Shown piece after piece: positions 11,001 through 20,543 of a stretch of DNA of 64,000 nt (positions are counted from its first letter, which is position 1; each line of letters begins with the position of its first letter). A program made the position numbers and the translations under genes. The DNA is from Branchinecta lynchi (taxonomy: Eukaryota > Arthropoda > Branchiopoda > Anostraca > Branchinectidae): the NCBI GenBank assembly GCA_023053575.1, contig JAKZAP010000014.1, forward strand, positions 10,664,001 through 10,728,000. The letters are read 5' to 3'. The notes beneath the pieces are model-generated. The model saw nothing but the letters and a program-made list of their open reading frames with translations, was not told the origin of the DNA and searched no databases.

Positions 11001-14000
11001 GACAAAATTTTTGCTACAAAGCAGCCTCTGGTAATTCCCTCTTTGATTTTATAAATATTTTACACATGTATGCCTTATCATTTATGATAATAAATATCGT
11101 CTTTTTCACGTTCTGAAAACGGCGGTACGCAATGTTTTCGAACCTTGATTAGGGGTACGCGGTGCTGAAAAGGTTGGGAAACTGATTTAGACAATTAACG
11201 CTCGATACTTGGGATGCTGGAAATCAAATGTGCTAACTACCCACCTGAGAGTAGACTTCCCCTCTGCAGCACATCATCTATGTTCTGGACCATTATTCTC
11301 TGTACGTCTTGCAGCTCGGAGTTCAGTGTGCTGAGATTCCTTCTGGCTCTAGAATCCATGAACGTCTTCTTTGCCTTTTGAATGTAGTTGTCTGGAAATG
11401 ATGTTGACTATCACACGCGATTTGTTATATTTTTTTAATTCTCTTCCCCATTGCTCTCAGTGGTTCACTGATTTTACTTATCTTATGATGTCATCTAGGT
11501 TGTCTGTGATGTAGTTTATTGCCTATGTTATTTATTTCCTTTGTTTATACTCCTCTAACACATTTCAAGGTATAATAAACAACAATAAGGTTTGGGAAAT
11601 TTTATATTACCAGTTCATGGGGGAGGTAGTTTGTATTTTGCAAAACTCGGAACGATACAGCGGATTTGTTCTTTATCCGACTTGGTTTGTAATATTCACG
11701 ATACTTCGGATCGAAGTCCTATGTTGTGGTTAACGTACGCTCGACCATAATGTTGATTTCCTGCTGGTTTTGCACGCCTCGCCCCACGATCTAGGCTTGC
11801 TTCTTAAGGAAAGATCTCCCCGTGTGTCAGGTTATGTAGGCTATGTATTCAGCTGGCCATAGGAAATACTACAAAAAGCAGAAGTTAGTCTAATTTACAT
11901 GCTTCAATTCTGCTTTAACCATGTATTCTGTCCAACCAATCCATCAATCAAGTAAGTCGGTAAGTAACATATGCTGAGAGAGCGATCAGTGCGATGAAAC
12001 TACTTAATGATATTGCAGGCAACTGCAGACCGCGACCCCCCCCCCCCTCAATGTTGTCCTTCTTAGAGGGGTTACCCATTTCAAACAAGACCAAAGGTTT
12101 AGATGGGATCCCAAATATTGAATATGTATTGACTACTTGATCCAGACAAATGAATCTTGTAGATTTCTGGTCTTCGCCAAACCGCTATAACCTATAACCA
12201 AGTTCAGACTTGGATTCAGCATGCATGTTTACTCCATCTCTAATCGACTTCAGACCAAATTCCTCATTTTAGCAAGTACTCTCGGCGAACTGCATGTAGA
12301 AGTAAGTACTGGTGACATTGAGAGGCAAACCTTTCGATCCAAATTTCCAGATTTTGCCAAATTTTGCAAGCTTATCCGCAAGGAAATAAAAGCTCAAAAC
12401 TGGATTCACAATGTCTCCTTAGCGCGATACCGAATCTGTAATCGATCTTTAGTGTGTTCGAAAGCTGCAGTAGCATGTCTCCAGACCCTTTATCAACTAT
12501 ATCACTGAGTTTTAAAAAGTCATGCTAAATTTCCGGTTGTGGCCAGATTCCGGGCCAACTACTTGTCCGGCAAGAAAACAATTTTTATATTCGGATCAGC
12601 ATGTCTCCTTACCCCTGAATCAAGATTAAACTTTTACTTTTCACAAATTTTCCGGTTTTTGCCCGATTCCCTACTTGACCGGCGAGAGAATAATTTTCAT
12701 ATTCGGATTCAGCATGTCTCCCTACTCCTAAATCAACTATCTCATTAGCTTTTAAAAATTATTTTGTTTCGCCCTTTAACTTAAAACCCCTCCTCCACCC
12801 CTAAATGTATGGCTACAAAGCCCATCTTCGAACTTGACCTGTACTTTGACCCAAAGAGTCTCAACACCTTGGACAGTTATCGTGCTAACAGACGGACAAC
12901 TTAAACGAAATCGTAGGTATCCCGTCACTTACGTTTTGAGATGCCCAAAAATAGCTGACACGCCCAACGAGGCATAGGAAACTATTGCGGTTTTCCCGCG
13001 ATCCCAAAGAGACTGGGGCTCGAAAAGTGTGTTTCTGCATTTGTTTGAGCCCACAAGTCTGTTTCTGCAACCAATAAGTTTTTTTTGTGGCTCGAACTGT
13101 GGCTCAAATTTGACAAACAAGCCTCGGGGCGATTTTCGATTTTGTCGCTCGAAATTCGTCGACAAATTGAAGTCTACGTAGGATCTGAAAAAATCCTTCT
13201 ACTAGAGAAAGGTAAGGTCGTAAGCCTGATGTTCTGTGGTATTGTGATTTTGTTGCTATTTTCAGACGTTTGAAAATACCGCCAAAAGCAAAAACAGAGA
13301 AAGTATGTCGTACGTACTTCCGTTTCCCTGATTCAGATACTCGTTAGACACAAATGTGGTGCCGAAAAACGCCTTGAAAACTGCTGAATTCGTAAGAAAA
13401 CTTGGACCACTCGCTACTTATGGGTTTGCAATGTAAAAAATCTGCATGACTTACCAAATTCAATGAAAGAGTAAGGCCTAGAAACTGTCTGAATTTTTCT
13501 CCCATACTGTGAATTGAACTCTTGGGCTAAGTCTTCTAAATAAGAAAAGGCTAGTTTCTTCGAGTATGACTTCTCACACAGTACTAAGTAGCACACATCA
13601 TTGTCAATGATATAGCTGGAAGAAAAAGTCAGCATTATTCACGTGATAAACAACCGTGATATATATCCCATACTGTCTATCCCAGAATCCCTTCTGTCAT
13701 TATAATTTATAGCCTTACTTTTTCGAGATTTTCGATAAGTTTTTGAACATGTGGTACCGCGCCTAGATTTACTTTCCTTTCTACTTCAGAATAGAAGGAA
13801 AATATGAGAGTCCGAGAGTCAACCACGTCGTCCCTCTTGTAAAACCTTGCACATGCGTTAGCCTACTGATACAGTCTGTATATTTTTAACAAGAAAAGAC
13901 GCAAGGCTTTGCCAAGTTCACTGATCAGATCAATGTTGGTAATACGGGTCTGATTACCACACGAATCCAATACTCTATATGACTAAGTCCAAAACACGCC

Positions 14001-17000
14001 AGTGATGACGAGGAAATGCAGCACTGACGACTCAAAACTCAACCGCTCAATCCTGTGTTTACCAACCACGGCGATGATTCGGAGCAGCTGTGATACCGCT
14101 TCCGGTTCTTCCGCTAGGTGCAGGGCGATTTTGCATCGGCAAGAAGAGTTAGACATCAAGAGTATTACGAGTTTATGTATGGCCGATTTGGTGTTCTAAT
14201 AAAGTATACATACCTACTACCAGACAACAGACGCTGACAGAGTAATCGCGTTTTTCGCCAAAAGAGATCACAAGGGTGTCGACTAAGTTGTATCGGAATT
14301 CCATACAGTCGTAACGTACATAGTGACGTCATGTGATTGAGGACCCAGCATAGGATTTGATTGTCCCTAGGTCGTTTTATAAATCTAAACGCGCTCGGCT
14401 CTATATATAAATACAATTCCACCGATAGGAATAAACAATAATTTTTGTTTTTCTGAGGTAAAATAGATCAAATGGGTGTGACGTCACACTTGTGTGGAAT
14501 TCCGAAACAACTTAGTTTAGACCATCACGGGCCTCTCTCCCAAGCCCTCTTTCCTTTCAGCTGACCTGACCGTTTACGGTAGAGGAGTTCTCCTTAGCAG
14601 ACTGGTCAACTCTCCTTGGAGTTGCCAATCTGATTTCTTTCCACGCTTGGACAGGAAAGACTAAGAGCTTGGTTCAAAAACGGCAAAAAGAGCAGTGAAG
14701 AGTAAACGCTTGGTGCATAAAACGGGAGAATCAACCAAGGCTTTTGAAGATAGGTGGCAAAAAAAGAGTATCTTCAGCTGAAAAATCCGAACACAGTCCT
14801 AAATTAGGGTGTGATCCAAGCTCTAAAGTTACTAAATAAAGGGATATACAGATTGCACCAGTGGGTGTTGTTCTATAACAATTGCTAGCAAGTTGGAACA
14901 TACCCTTAGGCAGTCAGAAGGGCAACGTAACATTCGACCAATAAGCAAGATGAGCAACTGTATACTGTTCCCTAGGCAAGCTCTCAAGTCACAACAGAGA
15001 CACAAGCTTCCCGACAGACTTCATACTTTCTTTGTTCCCTACTTACTGAAATAGGTATGGGCCAGTCTCTATTGTACACCTGGTAGGGCTCTGAATGGTT
15101 AGTTTCTTGAAGAGCATCTTTGCTTGGTTCTGATAGTCAACAAGGCTCCTGCCCTAGAAGAGAGCAAATAGTTTAGCCATAAAGACATCTAGTGACTAAA
15201 AGGTGTTCATGGACTACAGCCAGTCTCGGTTAAGCCAGGGTCCATTCCAAGCTACACACCCTTTGAACTACCAACTCCAGCACATATCAAAGTTACACAG
15301 CCACCCCTCTTCAACAATTCGCCATGAACACTCCTACTACATCAAGGTAGTGGAGGCTATCTGGGTGGGTGAAAAAATCCCGGAATGGGGACAAAAATCC
15401 CTATTTCTGTTATTTGTCATTTCTGACGTTCTCGCATTTGTAAGCCACAAACTAGCCAGGCCAGAGAGTTAATAGACTGCTACACTGGCAAGTACCTGAA
15501 GCGCATTTCTTGCATAAAAGTCGGTATATCTTGAATTTCATACATTTGAGGCTCGTTTTACTTGGCTGCTTCGTCCGAGAATGTCAAGAATATTGTTTCA
15601 CTTGCCCAGTTGACAATATTTGACGTCATCATTTTGCTGTTTTATTTATACCAATGGGTACTTTCGTCCACTATAGCAGGCAATAGGGCATCCAACGAAA
15701 CGGCTTACCGACGAAACATTCCCTGGTGAAAAGTCCCCGTAACAAAACATCCCCGTGACAAACGTCCCCATGACAAAAGGTTCCCGTGTCAAACATCCCC
15801 GTGGAGAAACGTCCCCAAGCAGGCCCGTATCCAGGAATTTATTTTGGGGGGTGGGGGTTGCCTGCTGGTCAGACAAAAAGGTACAAAAAACAGACAGATC
15901 AGAGGGAAAAGCCTATAAAAATGACTATTTTTGTATGTTTCGGGGGGGGTCAACCCCCTAACCCCCCCCCTGGATACGCCCTTGTCCCCAAGCATAGATT
16001 TTTAAGTCCGCCTCGATCTTCAGGTGCATGATGGAGTAATACATCTTCAGAGTGTGCATTACAGATGTGGGAACATTCCTTATAAGCAGGAAAGATAGGA
16101 CATAAAACTGGTTGCTTCATAAATGTATTGTTTTCAGTTAAAATATGTTGTGTTATATGCCTTGCAACTTGCAAATGACTCATAACTGGTCAGTTCTAGG
16201 TCGTTTGGAGCAACATGCACAATCTGACGAGCATCAATATGCTCCTCAGAGAAAGGGAAGTCTGCTATGGCTCAAAGAGAGTCAAACAAAGAAAATGCAA
16301 AAATAAGCATAGTGCCACTATGCTGGTTAAGAATAACATGGGAAGCGAAGAAACAAAAGCGGATGGAAGGATTAGTTAGGTAGAGAGACATGGTTAATCT
16401 AGGTTAGAAGGTTTTGGTCCTTTCATAAAATCTTTTTATAATAAATATCACCAAGTTAAATATCGAACAAAAGCGAGATCAAATGAGTTATATCGCAGCG
16501 TAAACTAACACACATAATAAAAACTAATTAAATAAAAGATAAACAATAAATCTTTGCACTTTCCTTAAAGGACCTGTCGTATCTATAATACTAATGCAAC
16601 CTACTTCCGCAATTACTCCATATATCTCTAAACCTGGAGACCCTAATTTTGCACAGTACATTCTAACCCCTCTAACAAAACCACACTGATTTTCTCACTT
16701 GCCATGTTTTGATACCTTGGACGCGTAGCACGCTGTCGACGGTTGTCTGCGAGAAGTTTTGATAAAACCAGATACTGGTTAGTTCAAAAACGGGTTATAC
16801 GACAGGCGAGTAGTCACCAGTGGATGCAAAGACCGCTTATAAAAAAAAAACGGTGACCACCGGTGAGAACTTCCATGACAAAGAAAGCAGCTACTGAAGC
16901 CTATACTATTTCCGTCGGTTTCTATTTCCGTCAGCACCCGACAGAATTAGCTTTATAGCTTAGATGTACCTTAGATGCACCACAACCTGTCTAAAATAGT

Positions 17001-19067
17001 TAAACTGTTGAAAGATGTGTGTTTAATATCATATTCACTGATAAATCTTTCTAAATTCAGATATTTAGGCACTGTTGTGACAGAAACAGAATCACGGCAT
17101 CCCACATCGTTACAGCACAAGAGACTCGACGTCAATTTATGTAAGTCAAAAACAGGCCAAAAAGACAAAGATCTTCTCTGTTTAAAACACTAAATGTTTT
17201 TCAAATATTGAATTCATGTTTGTTTCTAACAATCATACAGTTTGCTTTCATATTTTTTCAAGTACCTAGGTTAAACAATGATTACGTGACGGAAAAAAAA
17301 TTCGGATGACTAGCCGTAACGGTAACAAAGTCCCCAGAAAATTTGTGGGTCATCACAGAAAATCATGTACTGGCAGTGCAGCTTGCATGCTATTAGTCGT
17401 AAGAAAAACTAGGACGAAGAAGAAGAAGATGGCTTTCTTTTGATATACTGTTGACCTTTTTTGGAAATCCCTGTGGTGAGAAAAAGACAACTAAAGCTGA
17501 CCAATGGAATCAACAGGTTAACTTCTGACGGAAATAGTATAGGCTCCAGCAGGGGCGTCGCAAGTGCATTTTCGGTGGGGGGGTGCAGAGCAAAAATTTT
17601 ACCGAATCCTAGAACTAAGAATTTGAGCTTTAAATTATGGAACAGAGACGCTTACGTAGGAAGAGTAACAATAAAGGGCAGCATGAAAGACGATAAGCCA
17701 ACTATTAGGCAGCGTTCTGGCGAAGGCCACATAGAGAATATACTGCCGGGCATGATTGCAGTAACAGCTTCTACCTCTTATAGCCAATAGAAAATTAAAT
17801 CGAGCGGCGCAGGCGAAAAAAATTCAAAATCAATTTTTGTTGCTGTAGGCTAAAACCAACTGCTTCTCTTACAAATTCTATCATTTATCGTTGATTAAAC
17901 ACCGAGACTCCAAGAAGTTCCCGAAACCGGACGGAGCGACGTTCCGGGAGCAGCAGTAACTGTATTCTAGTCAGTATACTACCCATAATCCCACAAAATG
18001 AGCGCCGCAGGCAAAATTTTGTTTTTGCTTTTAATTTTAATCTTAATTTCCATCCAAATTCTAGCTTTTAATGTTTCGAACTCAATCCTAAAACTGGCCC
18101 CCGTCAAATGACGCGACGTTACGCAAAATAGAGAATATTACAAAAGTGCTGCAGGCGGAATTTTCAAAATATTTATGAATAGATATTCTTTTTGGAATCC
18201 AAAATAAAAGTAAGGACTATCGATGATATCAGTGATCATCCCTTTTGTCTGCGACCAGTGCTTCACTCGAACTCTTCTGAGTTTCGAGGTTCGTGGTAAC
18301 TTCCGAATCCTGGCAATTACAATGAATAAATTACCGAATTCCACTTATTATACCGAATAAGTTTAGGCCGATAGCATGTTCGGGATTCTGTATAACTAGT
18401 GTATCCCGGTTATTATACCGAATTGTTTTGGTATCGAAAGACTACCGAACAATATTCATATTCGGTATACTTTCGTCGAAACTGGAACAAAGTCAGTATT
18501 CGTGGTTAACTTCCTAATCCTGGAAATTATACTGAATAAACTACCGAATCCTAATCATGATACCGAATAATTTTGAACCAATAGCTTATTCGGGGTTTTG
18601 TGTAACTACGGAATCTTCATAAATATACCGAATAGTTCCGGCATCGAAAAATTACCAAATGATTTCAGTAAGTTCTCTCACCAAATTCGTGACAACTACC
18701 GAATACTGGCAAATATACCGAATCCCGGTCATTATTCCGAAGAGATTTGTACAGATAGCCTATTTAGGATTCTATATAACTACCGAATCCCCATAAATAT
18801 ATCGAACAGTTCTGGTGTCGAAAAAATACCGAACAACTTTAGTAAGATTTTGGGCCTCCGGCCCAAAATTTTACCGAATCTCAAAAAGGTGGGGGGGTGC
18901 TGCACCCCCCCCTTGCGATGCCCCTGGGCTCCAGTACAGTACAGAATTGTCAGAATATGAGAGCTAGCAAAAGTAATGTTACCGTAGCCTACCTGGTCAT
19001 CATCTTGAACTGATGCTGCTAAAGGAAGTCCATCAGCTAGACGAGCAATAATAGTTGAAAGTACCAT
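4887..19067 (-). CDS. sec22b: SEC22-type R-SNARE (vesicle-trafficking protein), complete, five exons
   Basis: The coding parts are 19067-18993, 15153-15047, 13615-13455, 11391-11245 and 5032-4887. They join in phase to 212 codons including stop (211 residues), against about 215 in vertebrate SEC22B. Residues 1-115 form the longin domain. The SNARE motif follows (about 128-188), with arginine 158 in VLQRG as the R-SNARE zero-layer residue. The protein ends in a hydrophobic anchor (about 195-211, [11 protein letters not shown]). The family acts in vesicle fusion between endoplasmic reticulum and Golgi. The start is fixed by the family N-terminus ([19 protein letters not shown]). Splice sites are GT..AG and the exon 1-2 junction matches the vertebrate position. 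The introns are large and filled by the elements listed separately. All family residues I could check are present, so it looks functional. Confidence 0.96.
5250..7108 (-). mobile_element. GGCACTTG-family array element, copy A
   Basis: Read on the minus strand, it starts AACAAGAGCTACGAGCTC at 7108, followed by the word ATATGACACTTG. It then runs through many monomers of about 100-110 bp, each with CCAAGTTTCATC, CGGATCCGG-type words and a C-run. It ends after a GGACGGACGGACAG block with the palindromic word CACTTGGC..GCCAAGTG near 5255-5287. It lies in SEC22 intron 4. A hairpin insert at 6051-6190 interrupts it. No open frame has a protein motif. Confidence 0.8.
6051..6190. repeat. Long hairpin carrying a Penelope-type hammerhead-like core
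   Basis: The arms are about 58 bp and nearly perfectly complementary (CAAACAATGTTTACAA at 6051 against TTGTAAACATTGTTTG ending at 6190). The loop region reads CTGACGAGGACC, then AAGGGCCGAAG. The right arm resembles 25038-25145. This is two head-to-head copies of the same tail fragment inside a GGCACTTG-family array. Confidence 0.65.
7418..8384 (-). mobile_element. GGCACTTG-family array element, copy B
   Basis: Same orientation and end signals as copy A, 310 bp away. The left end is AACAAGAGGTACGAGCTC at 8384, next to the word CATGGCACTTG. The right end has TTTATGG/CACTTG near 7418 after a GACCGACCGACAG-type block. The core is shorter than in copy A. No transposase frame. Confidence 0.8.
8385..8706. 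other. Unassigned intron sequence
   Basis: This is SEC22 intron 4 between two repeat elements. The overlapping open frames at 8422-8670 carry no recognisable motif. Confidence 0.4.
8707..9760 (+). mobile_element. GGATCC-family array element, copy a
   Basis: It starts AACAAGACC at 8707, followed by the word TGGGATCCCAAAAAT and GGGTCTTGTCTTCGCC, which can pair with the start. The core is about six degenerate monomers of roughly 130 bp with CCGGATTCCGG, TACTTGTCCGGCGAGAAAATG and AGCATGTCTTCTTACCCC boxes. Then come ACACCAAGTTTCATCAAAAT, CAGACGGACGGACGGACAA and the right end ACGTTTTGGGATCCCAAAAA at 9760. Confidence 0.85.
9761..10424. other. Unassigned; weak open frame 9940-10266
   Basis: A plus-strand frame of 108 codons lies at 9940-10266 inside SEC22 intron 4. 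It has no motif and no splice signals that would suit a gene, so I do not call it. Confidence 0.35.
10433..11184 (+). mobile_element. hAT-type transposon remnant with 8-bp target duplication
   Basis: The termini are CAGCGGTTCCCAAC at 10433 and the complement of CAGTTTCCCAACC at 11184. Perfect 8-bp duplications ATTTAGAC flank it at 10425-10432 and 11185-11192. Near both ends it has GGGGTACGCG words. Inside is a broken hAT transposase of the ZBED/FAM200 kind. About 10810-10920 reads [18 protein letters not shown], then after a stop and frameshift [10 protein letters not shown]. Soon after it continues with [10 protein letters not shown], normally hundreds of residues further on. It is therefore an internal-deletion derivative with later frameshifts. 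It lies in SEC22 intron 4. Confidence 0.85.
11245..11391 (-). CDS. sec22b: SEC22 coding exon 4 (SNARE motif)
   Basis: Acceptor ttccag and donor GTGGGT. It encodes [20 protein letters not shown] and the zero-layer segment [11 protein letters not shown]. Phase 1 at both ends. Confidence 0.96.
11392..12083. other. SEC22 intron 3, left part; nothing recognised
   Basis: AT-rich intron sequence with no convincing open frame or repeat. A C-run at about 12039-12048 is the only notable feature. Confidence 0.4.
12084..12951 (+). mobile_element. GGATCC-family array element, copy b (diverged)
   Basis: It starts AACAAGACCAAAGG at 12084, followed by ATGGGATCCCAAAT. It carries about four decayed CCGGATTCC/CTTGTCCGG monomers. 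It then has a shortened GACGGACAAC block and ends TTACGTTTTGAGATGCCCAA near 12951. It lies in SEC22 intron 3 and looks older than copy a. Confidence 0.8.
12952..13454. other. SEC22 intron 3, right part
   Basis: No recognisable element. The overlapping short frames at 12885-13273 show no motif. Confidence 0.35.
13455..13615 (-). CDS. sec22b: SEC22 coding exon 3
   Basis: Acceptor ttccag and donor GTAAGT. It encodes the longin core, including [20 protein letters not shown] and [11 protein letters not shown], both highly characteristic of SEC22. Confidence 0.96.
13616..15046. other. SEC22 intron 2; nothing recognised
   Basis: About 1.4 kb without a supported gene or bounded repeat. The small open frames at 14002-14422 are on both strands and lack motifs. 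Confidence 0.4.
15047..15153 (-). CDS. sec22b: SEC22 coding exon 2
   Basis: Acceptor ttctag, then codons for [18 protein letters not shown] and [11 protein letters not shown], then donor GTAAGT. It ends with the first two bases of a His codon. It is part of the longin domain. Confidence 0.95.
15656..16000. repeat. Tandem array of ACGTCCCCGTGACAAA-like units split by a MITE
   Basis: Units of about 15-16 bp with the consensus CGTCCCCGTGACAAA repeat at about 15690-15818. The array is interrupted by the MITE at 15820-15984 and resumes with its duplicated TCCCCAAG. The style resembles the CGCCACAAGGACGACTTG arrays in the foldback at 58730-60181. Confidence 0.6.
15820..15984. mobile_element. 165-bp MITE with perfect 8-bp target duplication
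   Basis: The ends are CAGGCCCGTATCCAGG and CCTGGATACGCCCTTG, inverted to each other. TCCCCAAG occurs directly on both sides (15812-15819 and 15985-15992). Long G- and C-runs lie just inside each end. The 8-bp duplication suggests hAT- or P-type mobilisation. Confidence 0.88.
16001..17541. other. SEC22 intron 1; one possible small TIR element
   Basis: No gene recognised. CCTGTCGTAT at 16573 is mirrored by ATACGACAGG ending at 16806, a possible 234-bp MITE with 10-bp termini but no clear target duplication. The remainder is unassigned intron. Confidence 0.35.
17550..18926. mobile_element. 1.38-kb TIR element (CAGGGGCGTCGCAAG) with 8-bp target duplication
   Basis: The termini are CAGGGGCGTCGCAAG at 17550 and CTTGCGATGCCCCTG ending at 18926, about 15 bp with one difference. 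Perfect duplications GGCTCCAG lie at 17542-17549 and 18927-18934. Just inside are a G-run and a C-run (GGGGGGGTGC...GCACCCCCCC). The interior holds many dispersed ACCGAATA/ACCGAATTCC words and GCGCCGCAGGC words. No transposase frame is visible, so it is non-autonomous. It ends 66 bp from the SEC22 exon 1 donor. Confidence 0.88.
18993..19067 (-). CDS. sec22b: SEC22 coding exon 1
   Basis: Twenty-five codons from ATG at 19067, ending in Gln just before donor GTAGGC. It encodes the first strand and start of the longin fold. Phase 0 at the donor. Confidence 0.95.
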
Positions 19068-19228
19068 AGTACGGACAATTTACCGATGACCAGTCATAAA
19101 TATAGTTCCATAGGTAGAGTATTTAAATTAGAAACGTCCGTTTTCTTCCTTTTTTCATGACGTGGAAAAGCTGCATAGAGCCAACAGCGAAAACGAACCG
19201 GAGTATAGTTGCTTCTTTGAGCTGAGTT
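19068..19228 (-). promoter_or_regulatory. 5' flank of SEC22 (promoter/5' UTR space)
   Basis: Only 161 bp of non-element sequence separate the SEC22 ATG from the transposon boundary at 19229. It contains TATTTAAAT at 19120-19128 and a TGACGT near 19159. The promoter role is inferred from position only. An upstream non-coding exon elsewhere cannot be excluded. Confidence 0.3.
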
Positions 19229-19293
19229 CAGGGGGCAGCAGAGACTAAAATTTCCGACATTAACCCCCCGTGGGGTGGTCCCTTTTTCAGAAA

Positions 19294-19455
19294 ATGTCCA
19301 AATTTAAATTGGGTGGTCTTTTGCCAGAATCAAAAGGCTCCAAATTTAAATTGGGTGGTCTTTTTGCCAGAATCAAAAGGTCCAAATTTAAATTGGGTGG
19401 TCTTTTGCCAGAATCAAAAGGTCCAAATTTCAATTGGGTGGTCTTTTATGAGAAT
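19294..19455 (+). repeat. Tandem about 52-bp subterminal repeats
   Basis: Just over three copies of a unit containing AAATTTAAATTGGGTGGTCT and TTGCCAGAATCAAAAGG. Related copies lie near the other end of the same element at about 24810-24905. Subterminal direct repeats like these often serve as transposase-binding sites; that role is inferred here. Confidence 0.75.
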
Positions 19456-19592
19456 GTAAGGGTATAAGCTTAAATTAAACAACATTTTAGCCAATATGGC
19501 CTAATCTCAGCCTTCTCAACTCAAACCTTCTCAATGGGGAATTGGGTAAGCTAGATACCAGTGTACGGTAGACAGTCGAATATATTATTCGT

Positions 19593-20543
19593 TTTTTTAG
19601 GATCCCAAAACGCTAAGTCGAGGGATACCTATGACATCGCAAAAGTTGTCCGTCTGTCCGTCTTTTAGCACGATAAGTCTCGAAGGGGTTGAAATATTTT
19701 GATCAAACTTGGCATCAGGACTCTTTAGGTCAAAGTGCAGGTCAAGTTCGAAGATGGGCTATGTAGCCCGATATTTAGGGGTGGGGGAGGGGTTTGAAAT
19801 TAAGGAGGAGCAAATACTTTTTAAAAGCTAATGAAATATTCGAATTAGGGGTAAGGAGACATTTCTCGGAGATTTCTCGCCGGACAAACAGTTCATCCGG
19901 AATCCGGCGATAATCGGAAAATTTGTGAAAAGTAAAAGTTTTATCTGAAGTTGATTAGAGGTTCATATTAGGGGCAAGGAGACGTGCTGAGCCGGAATAT
20001 GAAAATTATTTCTAGCCAGACAATTAGTTCGGCCGGAATCCGGCCAAAACCGGAGACTTTGTTTAAGTAAAAAGTCTTCTTTAAATTTGATAAGATGTTC
20101 GATTTGCGGGTAAGAAGACATGCTGAATTCGTATATGACAATTATTTTCTCACCGGACATATATATCTCTCGGAATCCGGCTGAAACCGGAAAATTTGTT
20201 AAAAGTAGAAGTTTAATCTGAAGATTAAACGAAAAGATCAGAGGTTCGATGTAAGGGCAAGGAGACATGCTGAATTCATTTTTGAGCTTTAATTTTTTGC
20301 CAGAAAAGCAGTTTGTCCGGGATCCGGCCGAAACCAAAATTGGCCAGAAGTAAGGATGGAAGGATATACGACGTACTGTAGGCTAGAGAGTAAACCATAT
20401 GCTGAATCCGTATTTGAAAAGTTATTACCATTGGCCTTAATCTATCCCTAATTTTAAAAGTAAAAATGTTTAAGAAGTCCGTTCAAGACTTGTCTGGAGC
20501 GAATATTAAAATTTTGGGATCCCATCGAAACCTTTGGTCTTGT
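19593..20543 (-). mobile_element. GGATCC-family array element, copy c (nested)
   Basis: Minus orientation: the left end AACAAGACCAAAGGTTTCGA lies at 20543 and the right end with GGATCC near 19600. CCGTCTGTCCGTC marks the GACG block at about 19648-19664. Several CCGGATTCCGG monomers lie between. It sits inside the 5.75-kb TIR element and so inserted later. Confidence 0.85.

Noticed and set aside
16573..16806. 10-bp inverted pair CCTGTCGTAT/ATACGACAGG as a definite transposon
   Set aside because: Only 10 bp of symmetry and no target duplication; kept only as a possibility in the intron note.
19294..19455. Direct repeats with regular spacing that could suggest a CRISPR array
   Set aside because: Units are contiguous tandem copies of about 52 bp without unique spacers, lie inside a TIR element and are in an animal genome.
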